The notes under the pieces were generated by a model. That model had not been told where the DNA came from and searched no databases. It saw nothing but the letters and a program-made list of their open reading frames with translations. A stretch of 64,000 nt of DNA from Rhizobium sp. WYJ-E13. Lineage in GTDB: Bacteria > Pseudomonadota > Alphaproteobacteria > Rhizobiales > Rhizobiaceae. The position numbers and the translations under genes were made by a program. Position 1 is the first letter of the stretch, and each line of letters opens with the position of its first letter. Shown piece by piece: positions 54,516-64,000 of this stretch. The stretch is from the NCBI RefSeq assembly GCF_018987265.1, contig NZ_CP076854.1, positions 372,001 through 436,000 of the forward strand, written 5' to 3'.

Positions 54516-55271
54516 ATGAAGCGTCCCAGTGAGATGAAGCGCGAGCTGGCAGAGAATGACGGCGGCCCGCTTTATGCCGGCGTCAAGCAGGTCATTCTCG
54601 ACCGGATCCGCAGCGGCGAATGGCCGCCGCGGCACCGCGTGCCCTCCGAAAACGAGCTGGTGGTGGAGCTCGGCGTCAGCAAGATGACGGCCAATCGGGC
54701 GCTCCGGGAACTGGCGAACGAAGGCGAACTCCTCCGCATCCAGGGCGTCGGTTCCTTCGTTGCGGAACGCAAGGGCTATTCTGCGCTCTTCGAGGTGCGC
54801 AATATCGCCGACGAGATCGCCGAGCGCGGCCATGTTCACGAGGCTGATGTTATCGTTCTGGCTGAGGAGACGGCCTCTCCGGAGGTTGCCGATGCGCTGC
54901 GGTTCGACATCGGCGCGCCGGTTTTCCACTCGCTGATCGTCCACAACGAGAATGGCGTGCCTGTCCAGATCGAGGACCGTTTCGTCAATCCGGGGGCGGT
55001 CCCCGACTATCTGGCACAGGACTTTTCGACGCTGACGCCCAATGCCTATCTGACGGCGGCGGCACCGCTCAGCGCATCGGAGCATATCGTCGAGGCGGTG
55101 GTGCCGCGCGCCTGGGAATGCAAGCTGCTGACAATCCTGCAGAATGAGCCATGCCTTGCCATCCGCCGACGCACCTGGTCGGCCCGCCAAGTGGTCTCGA
55201 CGGCGCGTCTCGTCTATCCCGGACATCGCTACAGGCTGGAAACGCGCAGCGGCAAGATCTTCGAGGAATAG
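54516..55271 (+). CDS. HutC-family GntR/UTRA regulator
   Basis: 251 residues. Winged helix: PLYAGVKQVILDRIRSGEWPPRHRVPSENELVVELGVSKMTANRALREL and GELLRIQGVGSFVAE. UTRA domain: VIVLAEETASPEVADAL, IEDRFVNPGAVPDYLAQDF, TPNAYLTAAAPLSASEHIVEA and RRRTWSARQVVSTARLVYPGHRYRL, all strongly like histidine-utilisation repressors. It is divergent from the HisJ-like operon, its probable target. A second HutC lies at 62735; the two differ enough to expect distinct ligands or operators. Its 3' end converges on hutD. Confidence 0.92.
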   Translation: MKRPSEMKRELAENDGGPLYAGVKQVILDRIRSGEWPPRHRVPSENELVVELGVSKMTANRALRELANEGELLRIQGVGSFVAERKGYSALFEVRNIADEIAERGHVHEADVIVLAEETASPEVADALRFDIGAPVFHSLIVHNENGVPVQIEDRFVNPGAVPDYLAQDFSTLTPNAYLTAAAPLSASEHIVEAVVPRAWECKLLTILQNEPCLAIRRRTWSARQVVSTARLVYPGHRYRLETRSGKIFEE

Positions 55272-55329
55272 ACTAGTTGTATATGGAACTCTCCTCGAAA
55301 GAGCGATTTCCCTAACCGATTCCATGATT

Positions 55330-55905
55330 TTACGCTTTCTCGATCGAGATGGCGTAGCAGAGCGCCTGGCCCGAAAGATCGAGCCTGCCGCCATCGCTCT
55401 CTTCAAGCAGCATTGCATCGCCGGCGTCGAGTTCGATGCTCTGAGCACCTGTTCGCGCCGCCAGAATTCCATTGGCGCAAAAGAGCAGGAAAATCCTTTT
55501 CGCAAACGCCAGGCTTTTCTCACCATCGATGAAATGCCGCGCGACTGCGTGCCTCACGGCACCCCGCCTGCTCATCACGTTCAGGTCGGTGATTGTGCCA
55601 TCCGGCAGCGTTGCCGAGACGGTGATATCGGCGGCAAAGGCGAGGGGTTCACTCTCCCGCGTCAGGAGCACCGGCTCACGGCCCTCGATGAAGAGCCGCA
55701 TACCGTTGCCTTTCAGGATCGACAGCGTGCGGTCGATCCCGGGAAAGACGGAGAAAGGCCCGTCGGACGCGACGGTCGCCATGCTGACCCGCCAGTCGAA
55801 ATCGGCAAGCCCCGCACCATCAGGCGAAATGGCGATCTCCACCGTTTCGCCGCCGCCGTTCTTCCACGGCATGCGCTTGTGATCGGCAGCGCGCAGGACC
55901 TTCAT
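55330..55905 (-). CDS. hutD: HutD-family protein
   Basis: 191 residues. The diagnostic N-terminus LRAADHKRMPWKNGGGETVEIAISP and FDWRVSMATVASDGPFSVFPGIDRTL match HutD, a small cupin-like protein found in hut operons. HutD is thought to bind formylglutamate or urocanate and to set an upper limit on pathway activity rather than to be catalytic. It is the last gene of the leftward hut operon, three bases after hutU. Confidence 0.92.
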   Translation of the reverse strand: MKVLRAADHKRMPWKNGGGETVEIAISPDGAGLADFDWRVSMATVASDGPFSVFPGIDRTLSILKGNGMRLFIEGREPVLLTRESEPLAFAADITVSATLPDGTITDLNVMSRRGAVRHAVARHFIDGEKSLAFAKRIFLLFCANGILAARTGAQSIELDAGDAMLLEESDGGRLDLSGQALCYAISIEKA

Positions 55906-55908
55906 GGC

Positions 55909-57597
55909 TCAGTTTCCAAGAATGCCGGGCAGGCGAAGGCCCTTGTCCTTGGCGCAATCGATGGCGATGTCATAGCCGGCATCGGCATGGCGCATGACAC
56001 CGGTCGCAGGATCGTTCCAGAGAACATTTCCGAGGCGGCGGGCCGCATCATCGGTGCCGTCGGCGCAAATGACCATGCCGGAATGCTGCGAGAATCCCAT
56101 GCCGACGCCGCCGCCATGATGCAGCGAGACCCAGGTGGCGCCGGAGGCGGTGTTGAGCAGGGCGTTCAGGAGCGGCCAGTCGGAGACCGCATCCGAGCCG
56201 TCCTTCATGGCTTCCGTTTCGCGGTTCGGCGAAGCGACGGAACCGGAATCGAGGTGGTCGCGGCCGATGACGACGGGGGCCTTCAGCTCGCCGTTCCTGA
56301 CCATTTCGTTGAAGGCAAGGCCGAGACGATGACGATCGCCGAGACCGACCCAGCAGATGCGGGCCGGCAGGCCCTGGAAAGCAATGCGTTCCTTGGCCAT
56401 GTCGAGCCAGTTGTGCAGGTGTTTGTTGTCGGGAAGCAGTTCCTTCACCTTGGCATCGGTCTTGTAGATGTCTTCCGGATCGCCGGAAAGTGCGGCCCAG
56501 CGGAACGGCCCGATGCCGCGGCAGAAGAGCGGGCGGATATAGGCCGGTACGAAGCCCGGGAAGGCGAAGGCGTTTTCAAGGCCCTCGTCCTTGGCGACCT
56601 GGCGGATATTGTTGCCATAGTCGAGCGTCGGAACGCCGGCATCCCAGAAGGCGACCATGGCTTCGACATGCGCTTTCATCGAGGCGCGGGCGGCCGCTTC
56701 AACGGCCTTCGGATCGCTTTCGCGCTTGGCCCTGGCTTCGGCAACGGTCCAGCCGACCGGCAGGTAGCCGTTGCGTGGATCATGCGCCGAGGTCTGGTCG
56801 GTGACGATATCGGGGCGCGGGCCGCCCGCCTTCATGCGGACCACCAGTTCCGGGAAGATTTCGGCGGCATTGCCGACGAGGCCGATGGACTTTGCTTCAC
56901 CGGCCTTGGTCCAGCGCTCGATCTTTTCCAGCGCCTCGTCCAGCGTGTGGGCCTTTTCATCGACATAGCGGGTGCGCAGGCGGAAATCGATGCGGGTTTC
57001 GTCGCATTCGACGGCAAGGCAGCAGGCGCCGGCCATGACGGCGGCCAGTGGCTGGGCGCCACCCATGCCGCCGAGACCGCCGGTCAGGATCCACTTACCC
57101 CTAAGATTACCATTGTAGTGCTGGCGGCCGGCCTCGACGAAGGTTTCGTAAGTGCCCTGCACGATGCCCTGCGTGCCGATATAGATCCACGAACCGGCCG
57201 TCATCTGGCCGTACATGGCGAGGCCCTTTTTATCGAGCTCGTTGAAATGGTCCCAGGTCGCCCAGTGCGGCACGAGATTGGAATTGGCGATCAGCACGCG
57301 CGGCGCATCCTTGTGGGTGCGGAAGACGCCGACCGGCTTGCCAGACTGCACGAGCAGCGTCTCGTCTTCGTTTAGCGTCTTCAGCGTGGCGGCGATGCGG
57401 TCGAAATCGTCCCAGGTGCGCGCGGCGCGGCCGATGCCGCCATAGACGACGAGCTCATGCGGGTTCTCGGCGACATCCGGGTCGAGATTGTTCATGAGCA
57501 TACGCAGCGGCGCTTCGGTCATCCAGCTCTTGGCGTTCAGCTCGTTACCGCGGGGAGCGCGGATTTCGCGGATATTGTGGCGCGGGTTTACGGTCAT
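55909..57597 (-). CDS. hutU: Urocanate hydratase
   Basis: 562 residues, full length. It converts urocanate to 4-imidazolone-5-propionate using tightly bound NAD+ as an electrophile. The motifs are very well conserved: [56 protein letters not shown] (NAD site), [15 protein letters not shown] and [13 protein letters not shown]. Cytoplasmic; second step of histidine degradation. Between hutG and hutD in the leftward operon. Confidence 0.97.
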   Translation of the reverse strand: MTVNPRHNIREIRAPRGNELNAKSWMTEAPLRMLMNNLDPDVAENPHELVVYGGIGRAARTWDDFDRIAATLKTLNEDETLLVQSGKPVGVFRTHKDAPRVLIANSNLVPHWATWDHFNELDKKGLAMYGQMTAGSWIYIGTQGIVQGTYETFVEAGRQHYNGNLRGKWILTGGLGGMGGAQPLAAVMAGACCLAVECDETRIDFRLRTRYVDEKAHTLDEALEKIERWTKAGEAKSIGLVGNAAEIFPELVVRMKAGGPRPDIVTDQTSAHDPRNGYLPVGWTVAEARAKRESDPKAVEAAARASMKAHVEAMVAFWDAGVPTLDYGNNIRQVAKDEGLENAFAFPGFVPAYIRPLFCRGIGPFRWAALSGDPEDIYKTDAKVKELLPDNKHLHNWLDMAKERIAFQGLPARICWVGLGDRHRLGLAFNEMVRNGELKAPVVIGRDHLDSGSVASPNRETEAMKDGSDAVSDWPLLNALLNTASGATWVSLHHGGGVGMGFSQHSGMVICADGTDDAARRLGNVLWNDPATGVMRHADAGYDIAIDCAKDKGLRLPGILGN

Positions 57598-57611
57598 GAT
57601 GATGTTCCCTT

Positions 57612-58412
57612 TTAGTGTTTCAGACCGAGCGCGATCTCCTCGATCCGCGTCAGAATGGATTTGAGGTGAATGCGCAGCTTGTCGGCTTCTTCGCCGTCAT
57701 AGGCGAAGGGCGGCGCTTCGGTTGCGAGATGCGTGGATTGTGCGAGTTCCATCTGGATGGCATGCACGCCGGTTTCCGGCTTGCCGTAATGGCGCGTCGT
57801 CCAGCCGCCCTTGAAGCGGCCGTTCAGGATGCTGTCATAGCCTGCCGCAGCCGAGGCAATGGCGATGGTCGCCTGCTCGATCGCCGGATCGCAGGTCTTG
57901 CCCATATCCGTGCCGATATTGAAATCCGGCAGCTTGCCCTCGAAGAGGAAGGGGATGTGCGAACGGATGGAGTGGCAGTCATAGAGAACGGCGATGCCAT
58001 GAATGGCTTTCACCCGCTCGATCTCGGCCAGAAGTGCGGTGTGGTAGGGCGCATGAAAATCACGCAGCCGCTGGGCGATATCGGCCTCGGTGGGGGCGGC
58101 GCCGTCCTTCCAGATCGCCTTGCCGTCGAAATCGGTCTCGGGAATCAGCCCGGTCGTATTCTGGCCGGGATAGAGGCTCGTGCCGGACGGATCTCTGTTG
58201 GCGTCGATCACATAGCGATGGAACGTGGCGCGCACCGTGGTCGGACTGTCGAGCAGGCCGTCATAAAGCTGATGGATATGCCAGTCGGTATCGGCAAGCA
58301 GCCGGCCGTTGTCGTTCAGCCGCTCCCAGATATCGGCAGGAACATCGGTACCCGTATGAGGGAAACCGAGGATGACGGGCGAGGTGCCTTGCTTGACTTC
58401 GAAAACGGACAT
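57612..58412 (-). CDS. hutG: N-formylglutamate deformylase
   Basis: Start [21 protein letters not shown] at 58412; an earlier in-frame start lies within hutH. 266 residues. The FGase family motifs [37 protein letters not shown] and [21 protein letters not shown] are present, including metal-binding His and Glu. It hydrolyses N-formylglutamate to formate and glutamate, the last step of the HutF-dependent five-step route. The stop of hutH lies one base downstream of its start region, showing tight packing. Confidence 0.96.
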   Translation of the reverse strand: MSVFEVKQGTSPVILGFPHTGTDVPADIWERLNDNGRLLADTDWHIHQLYDGLLDSPTTVRATFHRYVIDANRDPSGTSLYPGQNTTGLIPETDFDGKAIWKDGAAPTEADIAQRLRDFHAPYHTALLAEIERVKAIHGIAVLYDCHSIRSHIPFLFEGKLPDFNIGTDMGKTCDPAIEQATIAIASAAAGYDSILNGRFKGGWTTRHYGKPETGVHAIQMELAQSTHLATEAPPFAYDGEEADKLRIHLKSILTRIEEIALGLKH

Positions 58413-58413
58413 G

Positions 58414-59949
58414 TCAGACCTCCAGAGCGGGCAGGATGCTGCTTGAAACGGATGCGTTGAGGCTACCGCTGGCAATAAGCGTGGCAGCCGCCTTCAGGTC
58501 GTTCGCCAAATAGCGATCCTCCTCCAGCGAGGGCACGGCAGCACGGATGGCGGAAATCGCCCTCTTGAGTTCGGGGCTGGTTGCAAGTGGTGCGCGAAGC
58601 TCCACCCCTTGCGCGGCGCTCAGTGCCTCGATGCCGATGATCGCAAAGAGATTTTCGGTCATCGGCAGGAGGCGGCGCGCGCCATGGCAGGCCATGGAGA
58701 CATGGTCTTCCTGATTGGCCGAGGTTGGTGTCGAGTCGACGGAGGCCGGATGCGACATCTGCTTGTTCTCGCTCATCAGCGCGGCAGACGTGACCTCGGC
58801 GATCATCAGGCCGGAATTCAGACCCGGCTTCTTCGCAAGAAAGGCCGGCAGACCATAGGAGAGGGCGGGATCGACGAGCAGCGCGATGCGGCGCTGGGCG
58901 ATTGCGCCGATCTCGCAGATCGCAAGCGCGATCTGGTCGGCAGCGAAGGCAACGGGCTCGGCGTGGAAATTGCCGCCTGACACGACGGAATTGTCCGACA
59001 GGACCAGCGGATTGTCGGTCACGGCATTGGCTTCGATCTCCAGCGTGCGGGCAACCGAGCGCAACAGATCCAGGCAGGCGCCATCGACCTGCGGCTGGCA
59101 GCGGATGCAATAGGGGTCCTGAACGCGCTCGTCACCCTCGATATGGCTCTGGCGGATCGGCGAGTTGTCAAGCAGGGCGCGTAGGGCTGTTGCCGTATCG
59201 ATCTGGCCGCGATGGCCGCGCAGCGTATGGATATCGGGATGGAACGGGGCGGATGAGCCCATGGCCGCATCTGTGGACATGGCGCCGGTGATCAGCGCCG
59301 ATTGTGCCGCCCGGTGGGCGCGGAACAGGCCGGCCAGCGCCAACGCCGTCGAGGTCTGCGTGCCGTTGATGAGCGCCAGCCCTTCCTTGGCGGCGAGCAC
59401 GACGGGTTGCAGCCCGGCTTTGACAAGCGCCGTTGCGCCATGCAGCCGTTCACCGCCAAAGAAGGCTTCGCCATGGCCCATCATCACGGCTGTCATATGG
59501 GCAAGCGGTGCAAGATCGCCAGAGGCGCCGACAGAGCCCTTTTCCGGGATGACCGGGATGACGCCGCGCGCCATCATCGCCTCGATCAGCCGCACCAGTT
59601 CCAGCCGTACGCCGGAGGCGCCGCGGCCGAGCGAAACGAGCTTCAGCGCCATGATGAGACGCACGACATTTTCCGGCAGGGGATCGCCGACGCCGCAGCA
59701 ATGAGAGAGGATGAGATTGCGCTGCAGCGTTGCCACATCAGCGCTGTCGATCTTGATCGAGGCGAGTTTGCCGAAGCCGGTATTGATGCCGTAGACCGGC
59801 GCATTGCCGGCGGCGATCTCGGCGATGCGGTTGGCCGCCTTGATGATGCCGGCGTCGAAGGACGGGTCGAGCTTGGCCGGAACGCCCGTCCAGTAGATGG
59901 TTGCGAGGTCCTGAAGCGAAACGGAACCTGGATGGAGGGTGATGGTCAT
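58414..59949 (-). CDS. hutH: Histidine ammonia-lyase
   Basis: 511 residues. The MIO triad Ala142-Ser143-Gly144 is in [16 protein letters not shown], exactly where expected; Tyr53 is in [10 protein letters not shown], and [23 protein letters not shown] and [11 protein letters not shown] are intact. It eliminates ammonia from L-histidine to give urocanate. Start overlaps hutI stop (ATGA). It contrasts directly with the triad-less homologue at 49643-51136. Confidence 0.97.
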   Translation of the reverse strand: MTITLHPGSVSLQDLATIYWTGVPAKLDPSFDAGIIKAANRIAEIAAGNAPVYGINTGFGKLASIKIDSADVATLQRNLILSHCCGVGDPLPENVVRLIMALKLVSLGRGASGVRLELVRLIEAMMARGVIPVIPEKGSVGASGDLAPLAHMTAVMMGHGEAFFGGERLHGATALVKAGLQPVVLAAKEGLALINGTQTSTALALAGLFRAHRAAQSALITGAMSTDAAMGSSAPFHPDIHTLRGHRGQIDTATALRALLDNSPIRQSHIEGDERVQDPYCIRCQPQVDGACLDLLRSVARTLEIEANAVTDNPLVLSDNSVVSGGNFHAEPVAFAADQIALAICEIGAIAQRRIALLVDPALSYGLPAFLAKKPGLNSGLMIAEVTSAALMSENKQMSHPASVDSTPTSANQEDHVSMACHGARRLLPMTENLFAIIGIEALSAAQGVELRAPLATSPELKRAISAIRAAVPSLEEDRYLANDLKAAATLIASGSLNASVSSSILPALEV

Positions 59950-61205
59950 CGGTCGATCCTCTGGCCCTTGAAAGTATGAGCGTGAAGCGGGTTGAAGCCG
60001 ATGCGGTAGACGAGCTCGGCAGGGCTCTCGATGTCCCAGATCGCCAGATCAGCGGACTTGCCGGCTTCGATCGTGCCGGTCTCAGTAAGCAGGCCGAGGG
60101 CGCGGGCACCTTCGCGGGTCGCGCCGGCGATGCATTCTTCCACCGTCAGTTTGAACAGCGTCGCCGACATGTTCATGGTGAGCAGCAGAGAGGTGAGCGG
60201 TGACGTGCCGGGGTTGCAGTCAGTGGCAACAGCGATAGGCACGCCGGCCTGCCGCAGGGCCTGGACCGGCGGCTTCTGCTTTTCGTTGATCGCGTAGAAG
60301 GCGCCTGGGAGCAGAACGGCAACCGTGCCGGCTGCCGCCATTGCCCGCGCGCCATCCTCATCCAGATATTCCAGATGATCGGCCGAAAGGGCGCCGTAGG
60401 AGGCTGCGAGTTTCGCGCCGCCAAGATTGGAGAGCTGCTCGGCATGAAGCTTGACGGGAATCCCGAGCGCACGGGCCTTGTCGAAGACCCGTGCGATATC
60501 ATCGACCGAGAATGCGATGCCTTCGCAGAAACCGTCGACAGCATCGACAAGGCCTTCAGCGCGTGCTCGCTCGAGACCCGGCAGGACGACATCGGAAATG
60601 TAATCCTGGTTCCGTCCCTTGTATTCGACGGACGTTGCGTGGGCGCCGAGATAGGAGGTGATGACCCGCACCGGCCGGTGGTCTGCGAGTGCGCGGGCGG
60701 CGCGCAGCATCTTCAGTTCTGCCTCGATATTGAGCCCGTATCCGGACTTGATCTCGATGGTGGTCAAACCCTCGGAGATCAGCGTGTCGAGCCGCGGGAG
60801 CGCAGCCTCGACGAGCCCTTCGACGGACAGTGCGTTGGTCGCCTTCACGGAGGAGACGATGCCGCCTCCGGCACGTGCAATCTCTTCATAGGTCGCGCCT
60901 TCGAGCCGCATTTCGAATTCCCGGGCGCGGTTGCCGCCATAGACGATATGGGTGTGACAATCGATGAGGCCGGGCGTGACCCAGCGACCTTCGAGATCGG
61001 TAATCTCGGCCGTCTCGATCAGCCAGGACGGCAGCTCGCCTTCCGGCCCGGCAAAAAGGATGCGCCCGCCTTCGTAAACGACGGCGCCTTTTTCGATAAT
61101 GCCAAGGCCCGGCAGATTCTCCCGCAACGTCGCCAGGCGTGCATTGCGCCAAAGCGAGCGGGCACTGGAATTGCGGCCCGATCCGGAAAATTTGTTCCCA
61201 CTCAT
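59946..61205 (-). CDS. hutI: Imidazolonepropionase
   Basis: 419 residues. The amidohydrolase metal site [21 protein letters not shown] and [18 protein letters not shown] are diagnostic, with [32 protein letters not shown] and [16 protein letters not shown] supplying other ligands. It hydrolyses imidazolonepropionate to N-formimino-L-glutamate, step three. First gene of the leftward hut operon. The start is 28 bases from the TATGTATATACATA operator. Confidence 0.97.
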   Translation of the reverse strand: MSGNKFSGSGRNSSARSLWRNARLATLRENLPGLGIIEKGAVVYEGGRILFAGPEGELPSWLIETAEITDLEGRWVTPGLIDCHTHIVYGGNRAREFEMRLEGATYEEIARAGGGIVSSVKATNALSVEGLVEAALPRLDTLISEGLTTIEIKSGYGLNIEAELKMLRAARALADHRPVRVITSYLGAHATSVEYKGRNQDYISDVVLPGLERARAEGLVDAVDGFCEGIAFSVDDIARVFDKARALGIPVKLHAEQLSNLGGAKLAASYGALSADHLEYLDEDGARAMAAAGTVAVLLPGAFYAINEKQKPPVQALRQAGVPIAVATDCNPGTSPLTSLLLTMNMSATLFKLTVEECIAGATREGARALGLLTETGTIEAGKSADLAIWDIESPAELVYRIGFNPLHAHTFKGQRIDR

Positions 61206-61233
61206 CAGCTTTACGCCTTTCTTTATGGCAGAA

Positions 61234-61247
61234 TATGTATATACATA
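61234..61247. promoter_or_regulatory. HutC operator, perfect 14-bp palindrome
   Basis: TATGTATATACATA is perfectly palindromic and placed in the 124-base gap between divergently transcribed hutI and hutF. The TGTATATACA core agrees with the HutC operator type known from other histidine-utilisation systems. A repressor here could silence both hut transcripts until urocanate accumulates. Confidence 0.8.
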
Positions 61248-61329
61248 ATCGAAAGGGTGACAAGTAGAAATTTATGGCCTTTCGCATAAAGACAAGCGGA
61301 CGGATCAACGACGAAACGGGAGAGCGATC

Positions 61330-62676
61330 ATGACGAGACTTCATGCAGCGACGGCTTTGCTGGCCGAGGGCTGGCGCAAGAATGTGCGCCTGACGCTCGC
61401 AGACGGCCGGATTGCCGCGATCGAGACCGATGTCGCGCCTGATGCCAGTGACGATCGCCATGCCGTCCTTCTGCCGGCGATGCCGAACCTCCACAGCCAT
61501 GCCTTTCAGCGGGCGATGGCGGGGCTTGCCGAAGTCCGCGGCCCGGCCAGTGACAGCTTCTGGAGCTGGCGCACCGTCATGTACAGGTTCGCCCTGTCGA
61601 TGACGCCCGATCACGTCGAGGCGGTGGCCGCCAAGCTCTATATGGAAATGCTGGAAGCCGGCTTTTGCCGCGTCGGCGAGTTCCACTATCTGCATCACGA
61701 TAAGGACGGCAGCCCCTATGCCAATATCGCCGAGATGGCGGAGCGGATCGGTGCGGCGAGTGCTGAAACCGGCATTGGATTGACGCTGCTTCCGGTGCTC
61801 TACGCCCATTCCGGTTTCGGCGGGGCAGATCCCATCGAGGGACAGCGCCGCTTTATCAATTCCACCGAAAGTTTTGCGCGGCTGATGGATGGATGCCGGC
61901 AGGTCACGGGCAGGCTTTCCGGCGCAGAGATCGGTGTTGCGCCGCACAGCCTGCGAGCCGTCACGCCGGACGAATTGTCCGTCGCAATCGCGCTCGCCGG
62001 CAATGGCCCGATCCACATTCATGTCGCCGAACAGGTCAAGGAAGTCGAGGATTGCCTTGCCTGGTCCGGCGCAAGGCCTGTCCAATGGCTGCTTGACCAC
62101 ACGCCGGTCGATCAGCGCTGGTGCCTGATCCACGCAACCCATATGACCGAGGACGAAACGCGCCGTATGGCTAAGAGCGGTGCCATTGCCGGCCTCTGCC
62201 CGATTACCGAAGCCAATCTCGGCGATGGGACATTTTCGGCGCCCCTGTTCCTGACGGAGGGTGGGCGCTTCGGCATCGGCTCGGATTCCAACATCCTGAT
62301 TTCCGTTGCAGAAGAACTTCGCCAGCTCGAATATTCCGAGCGTCTGGCGCTGCGTGCGCGCAATGTCATCGCATCGACGGGTGGCTCCACCGGCCAGGCC
62401 CTCTTTGAGCAGGCACTTGCAGGCGGCGGTGAGGCGCTGAAAGCGCCATCGGGCCTTGTCGCCGGCAACTATGCCGACATCGTTTCGCTCGATACCCGCG
62501 CCGTTTCCTACCTTTCCGAGGATCGGCTGCTCGATCACTGGATCTTTGCCGGTGGTGTGGCGGTCGACAGCGTCTGGGCGCTCGGCCGAAAGCAGGTCGA
62601 AAACGGACGCCATCTGCGACGCGACCTGATCGATCGCCGCTTCGTTGCCGCCATGAACGAGCTGTTGGCGGCATGA
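61330..62676 (+). CDS. hutF: Formimidoylglutamate deiminase
   Basis: 448 residues, ATG after GGGAGAG. Amidohydrolase motifs LLPAMPNLHSHAFQRAMAGLAE, FHYLHHDKDGSPYAN, GVAPHSLRAVTPDEL, IHIHVAEQVKEVEDC, IHATHMTEDE and GIGSDSNILIS supply the zinc site. It deiminates N-formiminoglutamate to N-formylglutamate plus ammonia, feeding HutG. Divergent from hutI and followed by hutC after 58 bases. Confidence 0.96.
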   Translation: MTRLHAATALLAEGWRKNVRLTLADGRIAAIETDVAPDASDDRHAVLLPAMPNLHSHAFQRAMAGLAEVRGPASDSFWSWRTVMYRFALSMTPDHVEAVAAKLYMEMLEAGFCRVGEFHYLHHDKDGSPYANIAEMAERIGAASAETGIGLTLLPVLYAHSGFGGADPIEGQRRFINSTESFARLMDGCRQVTGRLSGAEIGVAPHSLRAVTPDELSVAIALAGNGPIHIHVAEQVKEVEDCLAWSGARPVQWLLDHTPVDQRWCLIHATHMTEDETRRMAKSGAIAGLCPITEANLGDGTFSAPLFLTEGGRFGIGSDSNILISVAEELRQLEYSERLALRARNVIASTGGSTGQALFEQALAGGGEALKAPSGLVAGNYADIVSLDTRAVSYLSEDRLLDHWIFAGGVAVDSVWALGRKQVENGRHLRRDLIDRRFVAAMNELLAA

Positions 62677-62734
62677 CGATCTTTCCTCGGCGCTTCCCAG
62701 GCGGTACAGCGGGAGAGGAGCCGGAGCGCGACGG

Positions 62735-63460
62735 ATGAATGAACCCAAGGAAACGACCTTACACCAGCGTATCCTCAGCGATATCGAGGGCCGTATCGTC
62801 TCGGGCGAATGGCCGCCGGGCTACCGCATTCCGTTCGAAGTGGAATTGACGAAGCAATACGACTGTTCCCGTATGACGGTGAACAAGGCCCTGACCCAGC
62901 TGGTGAAGGCGGGTCTCATCGAACGCCGCAAGAAATCCGGCAGTTTCGTCATGCAGCCGCAGGCCCAGGCTGCAGTGCTTGAGATCCACGATATCAAGGC
63001 GGAGGTCCAGTCCCTCAATCTCGCCTATTCCTACAAGGTCGCAAAGCGCGTTCGCAGAAAAGCGCAGGCGCAGGACCGCCAGATGCTGGACCTGCAGCAA
63101 AATTCGAGCCTCATTGAGGTCATCTGTACGCATTACGCCGGATCGAAGCCATTTTGCCTGGAAAAGAGGTTGATCAACCTTCAAACCGTGCCAGAAGCAG
63201 CGGATGAGGAGTTCGAGCATACGGCGCCCGGCCCGTGGCTTCTGAGCCAGGTTCCCTGGAGTGCCGCCGAGCATAAGATCTTCGCCGTTGGTATTGATGA
63301 AGACGAAGGAGCCATGCTTTCCATCCCCGAGGCAACGGCCTGTCTCGTCGTCGAACGACGCACCTGGAACAAGTCCGGGCCGGTGACGCATGTGCGCTTC
63401 GTCTATCCCGGAAATCGACATGCGCTCTACGCGCGCTTTACCCCAGAAACAGTGAAATAG
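62735..63460 (+). CDS. hutC: Histidine utilisation repressor
   Basis: 241 residues. The HutC fingerprint is present: LHQRILSDIEGRIVSGEWPPGYRIPFEVELTKQYDCSRMTVNKAL in the winged helix, KSGSFVMQPQAQAAVLEI, and a UTRA domain with PGPWLLSQVPWSAAEH, ATACLVVERRTWNKSGPVTHVRFVYPG. It should bind the palindrome at 61234-61247 and release it in response to urocanate. Cotranscribed with hutF, giving feedback. It ends the rightward hut transcript. Confidence 0.96.
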   Translation: MNEPKETTLHQRILSDIEGRIVSGEWPPGYRIPFEVELTKQYDCSRMTVNKALTQLVKAGLIERRKKSGSFVMQPQAQAAVLEIHDIKAEVQSLNLAYSYKVAKRVRRKAQAQDRQMLDLQQNSSLIEVICTHYAGSKPFCLEKRLINLQTVPEAADEEFEHTAPGPWLLSQVPWSAAEHKIFAVGIDEDEGAMLSIPEATACLVVERRTWNKSGPVTHVRFVYPGNRHALYARFTPETVK

Positions 63461-63481
63461 ATTTGATTTTCAATTGAAAAA

Positions 63482-63510
63482 GCGTCCGGTCACCTCGTAT
63501 GACCGAACGC
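63482..63510 (-). terminator. Rho-independent terminator for leftward transcription
   Basis: On the minus strand, GCGTTCGGTCA...TGACCGGACGC forms an 11-bp stem with one mismatch and a 7-base loop, followed by TTTTTCAATTG. It can end leftward transcripts coming from the LacI-family gene before they enter hutC. It lies 22 bases past the hutC stop. Confidence 0.75.
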
Positions 63511-63764
63511 CTGTTGTTGCCGCCGCAATGGGTCGACGGTTTCCAATAGAAGGCGATTTTCCTGACGTCAACATCTCTAGAACAGGGGTATTGCGAAAGT
63601 CGATGCCTACAAGCAAATGATGGATGATCACGGTCCGGCTGTTTCGATATGTTTGAAGATTATCTCTGCTTCTTGCTGAATTGCGTTCAGCAAGAGCCAA
63701 GCCGCGATTGGTCCGGTCGACAGAAGCAAGAATCGAAAAAAGCGGCTGTGCCAGCGCAAGGCGT
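63511..63764. other. Gene-free gap with a hairpin at 63671-63695
   Basis: No supported gene. CTTGCTGAA (63672-63680) and TTCAGCAAG (63686-63694) make a perfect 9-bp hairpin with loop TTGCG, about 70 bases downstream of the LacI-family gene end. Neither side has a long T-run. A 76-codon minus-strand ORF crosses the area but covers the terminator and is not convincing. Confidence 0.45.
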
Positions 63765-64000
63765 TTAAGCTTCTTGGGCTTCCGGAATGAGCGGCGGCAC
63801 CTGGATGACGACAGGTTTATTCGCCCCGGATTCGATGAGCTCGAACACTTTCGTCAGCATGCCCGGTACATCCTGGCGCACCATCTCGATGCCGTTGCCG
63901 AGCAGGGTGACGAAAGGGTCCCAGTCGAAGCAGCCGAGGACCAGGGTGCGGTCGTCGAGGTGACCGGAGCGGCGGATCCAGCGCATGACGCCTTCGAGGG
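63765..64000 (-). CDS. LacI-family transcriptional regulator, 5' part outside window
   Basis: Only the last 77 residues or so are visible; the frame is open to the window edge. DDRTLVLGCFDWDPFVTLLG and IEMVRQDVPGMLTKVFELIESG correspond to the C-terminal sub-domain of LacI-family effector domains (normally G-F-D-D... then V-R-Q-x-x-x-x-M-G). It ends VIQVPPLIPEAQEA. It is likely a sugar-responsive repressor; identity cannot be fixed without the N-terminal part. Confidence 0.75.
   Translation of the reverse strand, partial: LEGVMRWIRRSGHLDDRTLVLGCFDWDPFVTLLGNGIEMVRQDVPGMLTKVFELIESGANKPVVIQVPPLIPEAQEA

Noticed and set aside
55144..57375. 743-residue plus-strand frame
   Set aside because: It runs antisense to hutD and hutU, which are strongly conserved; the frame is a GC-skew artefact.
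60886..62748. 620-residue minus-strand frame
   Set aside because: It is antisense to hutF and part of another frame of hutI.
63470..63700. 76-codon minus-strand ORF downstream of hutC
   Set aside because: It spans the terminator hairpin and shows no family features.

Overview
The window looks like alphaproteobacterial, Rhizobiaceae-type DNA (Rhizobium/Agrobacterium/Ensifer/Shinella relatives). The support is GC-rich coding with strong C/G third positions, many periplasmic-binding-protein ABC operons, GntR/UTRA regulators, PAS-type soluble chemoreceptors and a hut gene set with both HutF and HutG. The density of transport and catabolic operons, two toxin-antitoxin traces and two dead insertion-sequence fragments would suit a secondary replicon, but no replication or conjugation gene is present to show this. 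No rRNA, tRNA or CRISPR array was seen.

Layout. 1-1696: the end of an operon with a protein of two glutamine-amidotransferase-like halves (cut by the window edge) and a small unrecognised partner. 1697-3402: accessory patch with a FitA/VapC-type toxin-antitoxin pair and an IS3-family transposase remnant. 3403-7584: a soluble two-PAS chemoreceptor and a GAF-PAS-GGDEF-EAL cyclic-di-GMP protein. 7754-20425: a catabolic island (AcuI-like reductase, FadR-type regulator, FAD-linked 2-hydroxyacid dehydrogenase, fused indolepyruvate:ferredoxin oxidoreductase, enoyl-CoA hydratase, 2-oxoglutarate oxygenase) followed by a PotABCD-like ABC operon. 20647-23485: a nucleoside deoxyribosyltransferase-like protein divergent from an atypical EF-G-like GTPase, then an ISL3 remnant. 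23800-31413: a ribose-type sugar ABC operon with an SMP-30 lactonase, divergent from a histidine kinase/response regulator pair. 31514-37223: a CUT1 sugar ABC operon with an acetyltransferase, divergent from a GntR regulator. 37442-42677: agmatinase-family hydrolase, aminotransferase, two-component flavin monooxygenase and a LysR regulator. 42674-46679: a HutC-like regulator and a polar amino-acid ABC operon. 46957-48474: an acetyltransferase with a broken tandem paralogue, and a decayed ParE toxin. 48503-55271: an MSOX/SolA-type oxidase, a HutH-family protein lacking the Ala-Ser-Gly cofactor triad, a HisJQMP-like ABC transporter and a HutC-like regulator. 55330-63460: a complete hut set (hutD, hutU, hutG, hutH, hutI leftward; hutF, hutC rightward). 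63765-64000: the 3' end of a LacI-family regulator.

The right 20 kb appears dedicated to histidine and histidine-like compounds. Histidine is taken through HutH, HutU, HutI, HutF and HutG to glutamate, with HutC controlling from a perfect TATGTATATACATA palindrome between hutI and hutF. Immediately beside it is a second unit with its own importer, HutC-type regulator, flavin amine oxidase and a HutH relative that cannot build the MIO electrophile. My best hypothesis is uptake and processing of an N-methylated or quaternary histidine derivative (for example hercynine or ergothioneine) feeding the hut route. This is inference and needs biochemical testing.

All five substrate-binding-protein genes are the first gene of their ABC operon, and each is followed by a stem-loop before the next gene, a plausible shared device for raising binding-protein mRNA above that of the membrane components.
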